Shown piece by piece: positions 1-8,231 of a stretch of DNA of 64,000 nt; within the stretch, counting starts at the first letter, position 1; every line of letters begins with the position of its first letter. Below the pieces are notes generated by a model, which ran no database searches, was not told the DNA's origin, and saw nothing but the letters and a program-made list of their open reading frames with translations. The stretch is from Microvirgula aerodenitrificans DSM 15089 (lineage in GTDB: Bacteria; Pseudomonadota; Gammaproteobacteria; Burkholderiales; Aquaspirillaceae), in contig NZ_JHVK01000011.1 in assembly GCF_000620105.1 (NCBI RefSeq), positions 58,167-122,166 of the forward strand. Reading direction: 5' to 3'. The position numbers were made by a program, and so were the translations under genes.

Positions 1-640
1 ATTCGACCCGGACATGGCCTTCCATTTCGCGCGTCGGCCGGCGGGTGGTCACATTGACGGCCCCGGCCAGGCTGTTGCCGCCGAACAGCGTGCCCTGCGG
101 CCCCTTCAGCACCTCGACCCGCTCGATATCCAGTGTGCCGAGCGACATATTGCGCATCGACATCGTCACGCCGTCGACATTCAGCGCCACCGAGCCGTCG
201 TCCATGCTGACCGCATTCAGCGAACCGACGCCGCGAATCATGACGTTCGCGGAATTGGGTCCGCCATTCGAATTGACATTGACATCCGGCATGCTGCGCA
301 AGGCGTCATCCAGCGTCAGCAGATGGCGAACCTCCAGCTCCCTGCCACTGATGACGCTGAGACCGAAAGGAATGTCCTTCGCCCGCTCCACGCCCTGGCG
401 GGCAGTGACGGTCAGGGCCGGCAGTTCGACCGGGACATCATGGCCCGCTCCGGCGTCGTGAGCGACCGGTTTGCCGCTCCCGTCACGCCCGGCCTGCACC
501 GGAACCGCAACCATGTCCGGGGCCTCGGCCAGGGCAAGCCCGGAGGCCGGCAGCAGGGCCATCGACAGCGCCATGACTAGTGGATTTACACGCCACAATG
601 TGCGCAGCTCCCCTGTTCCGCGGTCTGTTTGGCACAGCAT
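1..640 (-). CDS. TonB-dependent siderophore receptor, N-terminal part (FyuA/FptA-like)
   Basis: Outer-membrane receptor that would import the ferric siderophore made by the adjacent cluster, powered by TonB. Reading the minus strand gives a signal peptide (LVMALSMALLPASGLALA), a TonB-box-like stretch (ELPALTVTA) and a plug domain with LDDALRSMPDVNV, MIRGVGS, VEVLKGPQGTLFGGN and GAVNVTTRRPT, all typical of the family. The barrel lies beyond the window edge. Start chosen at the ATG at 638-640 because AAAGGA sits 9 bases upstream; ATG at 647-649 is an in-frame alternative. It is divergent from the AraC-family regulator, and a Fur-like site lies between them. The link to this siderophore is inferred from position. 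Confidence 0.88.
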   Translation of the reverse strand, partial: MLCQTDRGTGELRTLWRVNPLVMALSMALLPASGLALAEAPDMVAVPVQAGRDGSGKPVAHDAGAGHDVPVELPALTVTARQGVERAKDIPFGLSVISGRELEVRHLLTLDDALRSMPDVNVNSNGGPNSANVMIRGVGSLNAVSMDDGSVALNVDGVTMSMRNMSLGTLDIERVEVLKGPQGTLFGGNSLAGAVNVTTRRPTREMEGHVRVE

Positions 641-684
641 GCAATTCATTCCTTTTGTGGCCGGGTGGCGCAGGCCCTTCCGGC

Positions 685-700
685 GGAATCCCCGTCGGGA
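685..700. promoter_or_regulatory. Candidate activator operator, copy 1
   Basis: GGAATCCCCGTCGGGA contains the inverted repeat TCCC-N4-GGGA. Nearly the same 16 bases occur at 1865-1880, in front of the NRPS operon. AraC-type siderophore regulators such as YbtA and PchR act on both the receptor and biosynthesis promoters, so a motif shared by these two intergenic regions is a reasonable operator candidate. Function is inferred. Confidence 0.45.
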
Positions 701-738
701 GCGAACTCCGCTCGACTGTCATTGAAAGAGCGCGAATA

Positions 739-757
739 ATAAAAGATTCTCATTTGC
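739..757 (-). promoter_or_regulatory. Fur-box-like site upstream of receptor and regulator
   Basis: On the minus strand the 19-mer GCAAATGAGAATCTTTTAT matches the consensus GATAATGATAATCATTATC at 12 of 19 positions, including the AATGA core. It is an AT-rich patch in GC-rich DNA between the divergent receptor and AraC genes, where iron repression would be expected. Confidence 0.6.
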
Positions 758-782
758 ATTACCGCCCGGACCGGTCCAACTT

Positions 783-1778
783 GTGCCCGGATCGGTATGC
801 CGCACAGGAGCTGGACACGCATGCCATCGCCGCAACCGCCTTCCACCTCGATATCGGCCCTGCTGGCCGGGCAGCCGGTCGGACACGCCACACCGGACAC
901 CGGACACCGGCTGCCGGCTGCTGCGCATTGCGCTGCAGGACGGCGTCGACGTGCTGGTCTGGAAAGGCGAACTCCGGCAACCGATGACCGTGAACGTCCA
1001 CGACGACTGGGACAGGATCCACTTCTCGTGCGCGCTTCAGGGCAGCTCCAGCTACTCGTTCCATGGCGGCTGCGGCGAGCTTGAGCACGCGCTGGCCGAA
1101 GGCGGCGGCTGCATCAACTACAACCCCGGCTGCCGGGGCCGTGCCAGCCACGCCGCAACGTTCGAGAGCGTGACCGTCTCGGTCCGGCCGGACCTGTTTG
1201 CCAGCTGGGCCCCGGAGCTGGAACGCTCGCTGAAGCAGGAACTCGGCAGCGGGCGCTGCTATGTGCCATGCGGCCACAATGCGGAAATGCGGGCGACGGC
1301 GCAGGGCTTGAGCCGGGCGCTGCACGTCATGGAACTGGGGGCGGATGACGGCGCCCGGCGCAGCCCGCTGTGGCTGATGGGGCAAAGCCTGACCCTGGTC
1401 GGCCTGGCACTGGAAGGCCACGCCGCCGCGCGGCGCCAGTGTCCGGCCGACCTCAGTCTGGTCGATCGCCAGCGCCTGCTGCGCGCAAGGGACCGCCTGC
1501 TGGGTGATCTCAGTCAGGCACCCACCATCGCCGCGCTGGCCAGGGAGGCCGACCTCAGTGTCCTCAAGCTGAAGCGCGGCTTTCGTCTGCTGTTCAACAA
1601 CAGCGTCTACGGGCTGTTCCAGCAGGAGCGCATGCATGAAGCCCGCCGGCGGCTGTCGGCCCGCGACACCCCGGTAATGACGGTTGCATCAGATCTTGGC
1701 TACACCAATGCCAGCCATTTCGCAGCCGCATTTCAGAAGCAATTTGGCGTCAACCCGTCAACACTGAAACGGCGCTGA
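783..1778 (+). CDS. AraC-family transcriptional regulator of the siderophore locus (YbtA/PchR-like)
   Basis: The C-terminal third carries the double helix-turn-helix of AraC proteins (TIAALAREADLSVLKLKRGF, then DLGYTNASHFAAAFQKQFGVNPSTLKRR). The N-terminal half would be the ligand-sensing part, and such regulators respond to their own ferric siderophore. Position between the receptor and the NRPS operon fits a YbtA/PchR role. The start is problematic. The only start in the present frame is GTG at 783, which has no ribosome binding site, and the first roughly 45 residues look unlike the family. ATG at 821 has AGGAG 10 bases upstream but is out of frame with the body. Removing one unit of the 7-bp tandem repeat at 890-910 would join them and give about 316 residues, close to YbtA (319). 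Confidence 0.8.
   Translation: MPGSVCRTGAGHACHRRNRLPPRYRPCWPGSRSDTPHRTPDTGCRLLRIALQDGVDVLVWKGELRQPMTVNVHDDWDRIHFSCALQGSSSYSFHGGCGELEHALAEGGGCINYNPGCRGRASHAATFESVTVSVRPDLFASWAPELERSLKQELGSGRCYVPCGHNAEMRATAQGLSRALHVMELGADDGARRSPLWLMGQSLTLVGLALEGHAAARRQCPADLSLVDRQRLLRARDRLLGDLSQAPTIAALAREADLSVLKLKRGFRLLFNNSVYGLFQQERMHEARRRLSARDTPVMTVASDLGYTNASHFAAAFQKQFGVNPSTLKRR
890..910 (+). repeat. Three perfect tandem copies of a 7-bp unit (ACACCGG)
   Basis: ACACCGG occurs three times without interruption inside the 5' end of the AraC-type regulator gene, after a diverged copy (ACACGCC, 883-889). Seven is not a multiple of three, so gain or loss of a unit changes the reading frame. With two copies, the ATG at 821 with its good ribosome binding site reads into the regulator body; with three it does not. 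Confidence 0.9.
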
Positions 1779-1864
1779 CAGCAGACCGTCTGCGCCAGCC
1801 GGACGGCCCTTGCGGCCCGTTTCTCCTGCGGACCGATACGGGCCAGGGCAGGCCCGATCCGGGT

Positions 1865-1880
1865 GGAATCCCGTCAGGGA
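1865..1880. promoter_or_regulatory. Candidate activator operator, copy 2
   Basis: GGAATCCCGTCAGGGA, with inverted repeat TCCC-N4-GGGA, matches the motif at 685-700 almost exactly. It abuts and slightly overlaps the Fur-like site at 1877-1895, as expected of a promoter under both activator and Fur control. Function is inferred from recurrence and position. Confidence 0.45.
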
Positions 1881-1895
1881 ATAATTATCATTCAG
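1877..1895. promoter_or_regulatory. Fur-box-like site of the siderophore biosynthesis operon
   Basis: The 19-mer, read on the minus strand as CTGAATGATAATTATTCCC, matches the Fur consensus at 13 of 19 positions, including an unbroken AATGATAAT core. It lies about 180 bases upstream of the first NRPS gene. The leader downstream also holds a 7-bp inverted repeat (GGACCAT at 1995-2001, ATGGTCC at 2014-2020) that may form an RNA hairpin or protein site. Confidence 0.65.
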
Positions 1896-2074
1896 CACCC
1901 AGCGCCATGCCAATTGCGTAAGGCGATTCCAGATTCTGCATTCGAGCGGTTCCGCAGCCCCCACAGCGACTGACATTGTCCGGCTGAAACCCGTGGACCA
2001 TTTTGCCGTGCCCATGGTCCGTGACCTCCGTCCCCGCTCGACTGCCCCCCCTTCATGACCAGAGGCGGCATACC

Positions 2075-5000
2075 ATGTCTGACCCCCGCGCATCCCTGCC
2101 GGCCCCGATCCTCCCTCCCTCTTCTGTCGACAGCGACTCGCTGCGGCAGGAACTGGCCCGCGAACTGCGCATGGCACCCGGACAGCTCGACGCCCAGGCC
2201 AGTCTGCTGCAGCTGGGGCTGGACTCGATGCACCTGATGGCGTGGCTGAACCGGCTGCGTTCACGCGGCTACCACCTGACGCTGCGCGACCTGTATCGCG
2301 AACCGACGCTGGTCGGCTGGAGCCGGCTGTTGCAGGGCGGTGCCCAGCCGCCGGCCATTCTCCCCGTCACGACAGTCTGGCCGGGCATGCGCGACGGCGC
2401 GCCGTTTGCACTGACGCCGGTGCAGCACGCCTATCTGGTCGGCCGGTCCTCCCGGCAGCCGCTGGGAGGCGTCGGCTGCCATCTGTACCAGGAGTTTGAC
2501 GGGGCCGGGCTCGATGCCGGGGCGCTGGAGCGGGCCATCCGGACACTGACGACCCGCCACCCGATGCTGCAGGTCGCCTTCAGCGCCGATGGCCGGCAAC
2601 ACTGGTGCACGGCCCCCGTCTGGCAGGGCGTGACCGTCCATGATCTGCGTACGCGGGATGAGGATGAAGGCGAGCGCACCCTGCTCGAACAGCGCGAACG
2701 ACTCGGCCACCGGCTGCTGGCGGTCGAACGGGGGGAAACCTTCGACTTCCAGCTGTCGCTGCTGCCACACGGCCGCCACCGGCTGCACGTCAATCTCGAT
2801 CTGCTGGTGCTCGACGCGGCCAGCTTTACCCTGCTGTTCGAGGAACTGGCCGCGCTGGTCGCAGGGCAGCCGCTGCCGCCGCTTGACGCCGATTATGATT
2901 TCCGCAGCTATCTGGCCCAGTTGCAGCATGACACCGCTGCCGCCCGCGAACAGGCGCAACGCTACTGGCGCGACAAGCTGCCCTCGCTGCCGGCCGCCCC
3001 GTCCCTGCCGCTGGCACAGGAGCCCGCGCAACTGGCCCGGGTCCGCATCAGCCGCCGCCGCGCCGAACTGCCGCACGCCGACTGGCAGGCGTTCAGACAG
3101 CATGCCGGCGCCTGCGGCGTCACCCCGACCCTGGCCCTCGCCACCTGCTTCGCCTCGGTACTGGCGCGCTGGAGCGGACAGTCGCGGCTGCTGCTTAACC
3201 TCACCCTGTTCGATCGCCAGCCCCTGCATCCGGCCGTGGAACGCCTGATGGCCGATTTCACCAGCATCCTGCTGCTCGACGTGCAGGGCGAAGGCGCGGC
3301 GTTCGACACGCTGGCGCAGGCCAACCAGAACACCTTCGCCGATGCCTGCGAACACCGGCACTGGTCCGGTGTCGAGCTGCTGCGCGAGCTGAAAAAGGAA
3401 CAGCGCCATCCGCACGGCGCCCCGCTGGTGTTCACCAGCAATCTGGGCCGCCCGCTGTATGGCGACAATACCGCCGCCGCCCTCGGCGAGCCGGGCTGGG
3501 GCATCTCGCAGACCCCGCAGGTCTGGATCGATCACCTGGCCTTCGAGCACGGCTCGTCGGTGTGGCTGCAGTGGGACAGCAATGAAGCCCTGTTCCCCGC
3601 CGGTCTGGTCGACACCCTGTTCAACGCCTATATCGCGCAGGTCCGTCACCTGGTCAACGATGCCCGCGCCTGGCACGAACCGCTGCCCGATCCGATGCCC
3701 GCCGCACAGTGCGAACAGCGGGCACGGGTCAATGCCACGGCCGGCCCGCGGCCGTCCGGCCTGCTGCACGAGGGCGTGATCGAGCGGGCCGCCCGAGCGC
3801 CGGGCGCCATTGCCGTCATCCACCGTGACCACCCGCTGCGCTACGACGAGCTGGTCGACATGGCACGACGCTGCGCCGGCGCCCTGGCCGCACACGGCAT
3901 CCGCGCCGGTGACCGGGTGGCGATCAGCCAGTCAAGGGGGACGGGACAGGTAGTGGCCGTACTGGGCGTGCTGCTCGCCGGGGCGGTCTATGTGCCGGTG
4001 CCGCTGGAACAGCCTGCCGCCCGGCGACGGCAGATTCATGCCGATGCCGGCATCACCCTGGTGCTGGCCAGCCGCGATGACGACAGCACGCCCGGTCCCG
4101 GGGAGCAGGACCCGGCCCGCCGGCTGTGCTGGCAGGACGCCATCCGCCATGCCCCGATTCCCGCACCGGTCACGGTGGCAGCGGACAGCCCCGCCTATGT
4201 GATCTACACCTCCGGCTCCACCGGCACGCCCAAGGGGGTGGTGATTTCCCACCGCGGCGCACTCAATACCTGCGCCGCGCTGAACCGGCGCTACCGGCTG
4301 GGCCCCGACGATCGCCTGCTGGCCCTGTCGGCCCTGCATTTCGATCTGTCGGTCTACGATATTTTCGGCCTGCTGACCGCCGGCGGCACTCTGGTACTGG
4401 TGGACGAGGGGCAGCGGCGCGATCCGTCAGCCTGGTGCGGGTTGATCGAACGGCACCGGATCAGTGTCTGGAACAGTGTTCCGGCACTGTTCGACATGCT
4501 GCTGACCTACAGCGAAGGCTTTGCGCGGCAGGCGCCGGCGCGGCTGCGGCTGGTGATGCTGTCCGGCGACTGGATCGGTCTGGACCTGCCGGCCCGCTAT
4601 CGCGCTTTCCGCGCCGACGGGCAACTGGTCGCCATGGGCGGCGCTACCGAGGCGTCGATCTGGTCCAACGCGCATGAGGTGGGCGAGGTGCAGCCCCACT
4701 GGCGCTCGATTCCGTATGGCTTTCCGCTGCCCAACCAGCGCTACCGCGTGGTCGACGGCAGCGGGCGCGACTGCCCGGACTGGGTGGCGGGCGAGTTGTG
4801 GATCGGCGGCGACGGCGTCGCGCTTGGCTATTTCAATGACCGCGAGCGCACGGCGCAGCAGTTTGTCGGCAAGGGCGACGACCGCTGGTATCGCACCGGC
4901 GATCTGGGGTGCTACTGGCCCGACGGCACGCTGGAATTCCTCGGCCGGCGCGACAGGCAGGTGAAAATCGGTGGCCATCGCATCGAACTCGGCGAGATCG

Positions 5001-6754
5001 ATGCGGTGCTGAACCGCCTCGATGGCGTACGGGCAGGCATTGCGCTCACCCTTGGCGAGCGTGAAAAATCACTGGCCGCATTCGTGGTCGGTGCCGGCCC
5101 GTCACTGTGCAGCCGGCGGGAGGCCGACCCGGCGCTGCCCGGCGACTACGGCAGTCTGTTCACGCCACTGGCCGACGATCCGGCCAACCCCGGTGAGGAT
5201 GCCATTCGCCGTCTGGTGGCCGATTTCCTGCACGACCATCTGCAGCGCCACGGCGTGGATTTCCGCACCCCGCTCGATCCCGGGCTGGTCGCGATGCACT
5301 ACGGCGCCAGCGCCGCCTGGTACGGACTGTTCAGCCGCTGGCTGGAACTGCTGTGCGCCGACGGCCGGCTGGTCCGCGATGGCCACGCCTGCCGGCGCGG
5401 ACCACGCCATGATGCAGCGGGCTGGCAGCCGCCGGCCGACAGTCCGCTGCAGGCCATGGCCGACGCCCTGGGCGACCACCACGCCACGCTGGCCGACATC
5501 CTGCACGGGCGGCAGCCGGCCCACACCCTGCTCGACCATCCGTTCTGGGCACCCGAACGGCGGTTGCTGGACAGCGCCGGCACACGGCGCGCCATCGTGG
5601 CCTTCGCCGGTGTGCTGGCCGGGCTGGCGCAGACCCTGCGCCGCCCGCTGCGGCTGATCGAGATCGGCGCACGCAGCGCTCTGGGCGGGCACCTGCTGCT
5701 GCAACGGCTGGATGCCGGCCAGCTGGCCTATATCGCACTCGACGACTCCCTGGACCGGGTACGGGGTGCCAGCGCCGGTCTGGCCGCATACCCGCATGCC
5801 AGCGCCCGTCACGCCAGCGCCGCCGAACTGGCAGCGCTGGCCCACACCGCCGATGTGGTCTGGGCGAACAACGCCCTGCACCGGCTCGGGGCCGACGGGC
5901 TGACGCAACTGGCCGGGCTGGCCGCACCGGGTGCCCTGCTGCTGGTGCTGGAACGACACGCCCCGTCGGCCCTGGCTCTGGTCAGTGCCGATCTGCTGGC
6001 GACGGACGGCCTTCCCGCCGCCGCCAGCCTGATGGACGCCGCCGCCTGGCAGGCACACTTCCAGGCCCGGGGCCTGCACGGCGAACGCGCAGACCGGGTG
6101 GACGAACTGCAGCGCTTTGTCCTGCGCGCGCCAGCGGCACTGTCACGGCCGGACCCGCGCAAGCTGAGCGCAGCACTGGCGGCGCAACTGCCGGCCTACA
6201 TGCTGCCGCAGCGGCTGTATTTCCTTGATGCCTTTCCGCTGACCGCGAACGGCAAGATCGATCATCAGGCGCTGATCGCCCGCTGCACTCCGCCGGCGGC
6301 GCGCCCGGCCGGACAGGACGCCCCCGGCAGTGCGACCGAACTGACGCTGGCCGCAATCTGGCAGACGCTGCTGGCCGTCCCCGACCTGCAGCGTCACAGC
6401 GACTTCTTCCAGCTTGGCTGGCGACAGCCTGCTGGCCACACGCCTGATCGGCGAACTGGAACGGGCCGGTTACGAGGCGACACTGGGCGACCTGTTCTCG
6501 GCCCCGACGCTGGCCGCCTTCGCCGCCACGCTGCAGCATCGGCCGCCGCCGGCCGCCACGGCGCTGCGTCCCGACCCGGCATCGCGCCACCTGCCGTTCG
6601 CCCTGACCGACGTGCAGCAGGCTTATCTGGTCGGCCGCCAGCCGGGGTTTGCCCTCGGTGGCGTGGGATCGCAGTTCTTTGTCGAGTTCGACGCCGGCAA
6701 GCTGGATGTCGGCCGTTTCGAGACGGCCTGGAACCGGCTGATCCAGCGCCATGA
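2075..6754 (+). CDS. irp2: HMWP2-like siderophore NRPS, first part (ArCP-Cy1-A, frameshifted in PCP1)
   Basis: First assembly-line protein. It accepts salicylate on an aryl carrier domain, activates cysteine and cyclises the first thiazoline. Domains from the ATG at 2075: ArCP (LGLDSM, Ser51), Cy1 (DxxxxDxxS motif DLLVLDAAS near residue 242), adenylation (YTSGSTGTPKG near 709, YRTGDLGCYWPDG near 938). A roughly 350-residue methyltransferase-fold insert lies between A8 and A10 (LIEIGARSAL replaces the usual glycine-rich SAM loop, so it is probably an epimerase-like or inactive domain), and PLTANGKID is the A10 lysine. The frame is lost at about 6419 inside the PCP1 motif; codons beyond that to 6754 are out of frame and not real. 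With the next ORF restored the product would be about 2050 residues, matching HMWP2. GAGGCGG precedes this ATG. Confidence 0.88.
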   Translation: MSDPRASLPAPILPPSSVDSDSLRQELARELRMAPGQLDAQASLLQLGLDSMHLMAWLNRLRSRGYHLTLRDLYREPTLVGWSRLLQGGAQPPAILPVTTVWPGMRDGAPFALTPVQHAYLVGRSSRQPLGGVGCHLYQEFDGAGLDAGALERAIRTLTTRHPMLQVAFSADGRQHWCTAPVWQGVTVHDLRTRDEDEGERTLLEQRERLGHRLLAVERGETFDFQLSLLPHGRHRLHVNLDLLVLDAASFTLLFEELAALVAGQPLPPLDADYDFRSYLAQLQHDTAAAREQAQRYWRDKLPSLPAAPSLPLAQEPAQLARVRISRRRAELPHADWQAFRQHAGACGVTPTLALATCFASVLARWSGQSRLLLNLTLFDRQPLHPAVERLMADFTSILLLDVQGEGAAFDTLAQANQNTFADACEHRHWSGVELLRELKKEQRHPHGAPLVFTSNLGRPLYGDNTAAALGEPGWGISQTPQVWIDHLAFEHGSSVWLQWDSNEALFPAGLVDTLFNAYIAQVRHLVNDARAWHEPLPDPMPAAQCEQRARVNATAGPRPSGLLHEGVIERAARAPGAIAVIHRDHPLRYDELVDMARRCAGALAAHGIRAGDRVAISQSRGTGQVVAVLGVLLAGAVYVPVPLEQPAARRRQIHADAGITLVLASRDDDSTPGPGEQDPARRLCWQDAIRHAPIPAPVTVAADSPAYVIYTSGSTGTPKGVVISHRGALNTCAALNRRYRLGPDDRLLALSALHFDLSVYDIFGLLTAGGTLVLVDEGQRRDPSAWCGLIERHRISVWNSVPALFDMLLTYSEGFARQAPARLRLVMLSGDWIGLDLPARYRAFRADGQLVAMGGATEASIWSNAHEVGEVQPHWRSIPYGFPLPNQRYRVVDGSGRDCPDWVAGELWIGGDGVALGYFNDRERTAQQFVGKGDDRWYRTGDLGCYWPDGTLEFLGRRDRQVKIGGHRIELGEIDAVLNRLDGVRAGIALTLGEREKSLAAFVVGAGPSLCSRREADPALPGDYGSLFTPLADDPANPGEDAIRRLVADFLHDHLQRHGVDFRTPLDPGLVAMHYGASAAWYGLFSRWLELLCADGRLVRDGHACRRGPRHDAAGWQPPADSPLQAMADALGDHHATLADILHGRQPAHTLLDHPFWAPERRLLDSAGTRRAIVAFAGVLAGLAQTLRRPLRLIEIGARSALGGHLLLQRLDAGQLAYIALDDSLDRVRGASAGLAAYPHASARHASAAELAALAHTADVVWANNALHRLGADGLTQLAGLAAPGALLLVLERHAPSALALVSADLLATDGLPAAASLMDAAAWQAHFQARGLHGERADRVDELQRFVLRAPAALSRPDPRKLSAALAAQLPAYMLPQRLYFLDAFPLTANGKIDHQALIARCTPPAARPAGQDAPGSATELTLAAIWQTLLAVPDLQRHSDFFQLGWRQPAGHTPDRRTGTGRLRGDTGRPVLGPDAGRLRRHAAASAAAGRHGAASRPGIAPPAVRPDRRAAGLSGRPPAGVCPRWRGIAVLCRVRRRQAGCRPFRDGLEPADPAP
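6411..6420 (+). other. Single-base frameshift in the PCP1 pantetheine motif
   Basis: The sequence reads CTT GGC T GGC GAC AGC CTG where carrier domains need CTT GGC GGC GAC AGC CTG (LGGDSL). Dropping one T (6419) restores an open frame from 2075 to 8231 with the complete FFQLGGDSL signature. This is a mutation or an assembly error at a critical site. Confidence 0.85.
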
Positions 6755-8231
6755 CATGCTGCGCGCCGTGGTGCGCAACGACCAGCTGCAAGTACTGGCC
6801 ACGGTGCCGCCGTTCGTGCTGCCGCGCCACCGCTTTGCCCGTCTCGACGATGCCGACGATCTGTACCGGCGCCTGTCGCGTCAGGTACTCGACCCTGGCC
6901 GCTGGCCGGTGTTCGATCTGCAGGCGGCAGAAGACGCACACGGTCATTTCCGGCTCTATCTGTGCCTGGACAATCTGCTGCTCGACGGCCTGAGCATGCA
7001 GATCCTGCTGGCGGAGCTGGAACAGTGCTATCTGCAACCGGCCTGCACCCTGCCACCGCTGGAAATCGGTTTCCGCGACTACCGGGCCCACGTCGCCGGG
7101 CAGCAGGCGAGTGAGGCCTCGCTGGCCTACTGGCGCGAGCGCCTGGACCGGCTGCCGCCACCGCCGCAGTTGCCGCTGCGCTGCGATCCGGCCAGCATCG
7201 GCGTCCCGGACTTCGTCCGCCTGTCCGACCACTTGCCGGCCGCCGACTGGCAGGCACTGAAAGCACGCGCCAGCGCGGCCCGGCTGACGCCGTCGGCGCT
7301 GCTGCTGGCCGCCTACGCCGCCGTCCTGTCGGCCTGGAGCGCGCAACGCGCGCTGTGCCTGAACCTGACCCTGTTCGATCGCCAGCCGGTGCATGCGCAG
7401 ATCGAACACCTGCTCGGCGATTTCACCTCGCTGCTGCTGCTCGCCTGGCAGCCGGCCGGCAACTGGCTGGACAGCGCACAGGGCCTGCAGCGCCAGTTGT
7501 GGCAGGACCTGGCGCATCGCGAGGTCTCCGCACTGCAACTGATGCGCGAACTGGCGCAGCGACAGGGCCGGGCCGCCGTCGCCATGCCGGTGGTATTCAC
7601 CAGCGCGCTCGGCTTCGACCATGGCCGTTTTCTCGCCCATGCGTCGTGGCTGACGCCGCGCCGGGGCATTTCGCAGACGCCACAGGTCTGGCTGGATCAC
7701 CAGGTCTATGAATCCGAAGGCGAGCTCCGCTTCAACTGGGATGCGGTGGAGGCGCTGTTCGAGCCGGCACAGTTGCGCACCATGTTCCAGCAATACGGCG
7801 CCCTGCTGCGCCGGCTGGCAGTCGACGACGACGCCTGGCAGCTGGCGCTGGACACGCTGCTGCCGCGCGCAACGCCGCTGCGGCCGGCCGGCCCGGCCCC
7901 TGTGGCAGTGGTCGACCGGCCGCCGGCCGCCCCGTCGGTCGACGACGCGGCACGCGTGGCCCAGCTGTGCGCCCATTTCCGGCAGGTGGTCGGCCAGCCG
8001 ATCTTGCCACGGCAGAATTTCTTCGATGCCGGTGCGACCTCGCTGAAGCTGGTGCAACTGCATGTCCGGCTGCAACAGGCCGGCCATGGCCAGTTGCAGG
8101 TCACCGACCTGTTCGCCCATCCGTCCCCGCAAGCGCTGGCGGCCCGTCTCGGCGGCCAGCCACCATCCACCGGCACGGAACCGCAGCGGCGCTTGCCGCG
8201 CCGCCAGCGCCGGCAGGAGCCCCCCCGATGA
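6414..8231 (+). CDS. irp2: HMWP2-like siderophore NRPS, second part (PCP1 remainder-Cy2-PCP2)
   Basis: Continuation of the HMWP2-like synthetase after the frameshift. It begins in the PCP1 core (GDSLLATRL). Next come a cyclisation domain (PFALTDVQQAYLVGR; DNLLLDGLS at about 6967; LNLTLFDRQ; SQTPQVWLDHQ) and a C-terminal carrier domain (FFDAGATSLKLVQL, Ser codon 8040-8042). In the yersiniabactin system Cy2 forms the second thiazoline, and the lone A domain loads PCP1, PCP2 and the PCP of HMWP1. TTG at 6414 is only the first possible codon in this frame and no convincing ribosome binding site precedes it. The stop overlaps the next start in ATGA at 8228-8231. Confidence 0.87.
   Translation: MAGDSLLATRLIGELERAGYEATLGDLFSAPTLAAFAATLQHRPPPAATALRPDPASRHLPFALTDVQQAYLVGRQPGFALGGVGSQFFVEFDAGKLDVGRFETAWNRLIQRHDMLRAVVRNDQLQVLATVPPFVLPRHRFARLDDADDLYRRLSRQVLDPGRWPVFDLQAAEDAHGHFRLYLCLDNLLLDGLSMQILLAELEQCYLQPACTLPPLEIGFRDYRAHVAGQQASEASLAYWRERLDRLPPPPQLPLRCDPASIGVPDFVRLSDHLPAADWQALKARASAARLTPSALLLAAYAAVLSAWSAQRALCLNLTLFDRQPVHAQIEHLLGDFTSLLLLAWQPAGNWLDSAQGLQRQLWQDLAHREVSALQLMRELAQRQGRAAVAMPVVFTSALGFDHGRFLAHASWLTPRRGISQTPQVWLDHQVYESEGELRFNWDAVEALFEPAQLRTMFQQYGALLRRLAVDDDAWQLALDTLLPRATPLRPAGPAPVAVVDRPPAAPSVDDAARVAQLCAHFRQVVGQPILPRQNFFDAGATSLKLVQLHVRLQQAGHGQLQVTDLFAHPSPQALAARLGGQPPSTGTEPQRRLPRRQRRQEPPR

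Noticed and set aside
1779..1835. Possible terminator after the AraC-type regulator (short GC dyads such as GCAGAC-C-GTCTGC)
   Set aside because: Stems are short or imperfect and no T run follows; not supportable as a terminator.
2261..3895. 544-codon minus-strand open frame inside the first NRPS gene
   Set aside because: Antisense of a clear cyclisation and adenylation domain; composition is that of a shadow frame.
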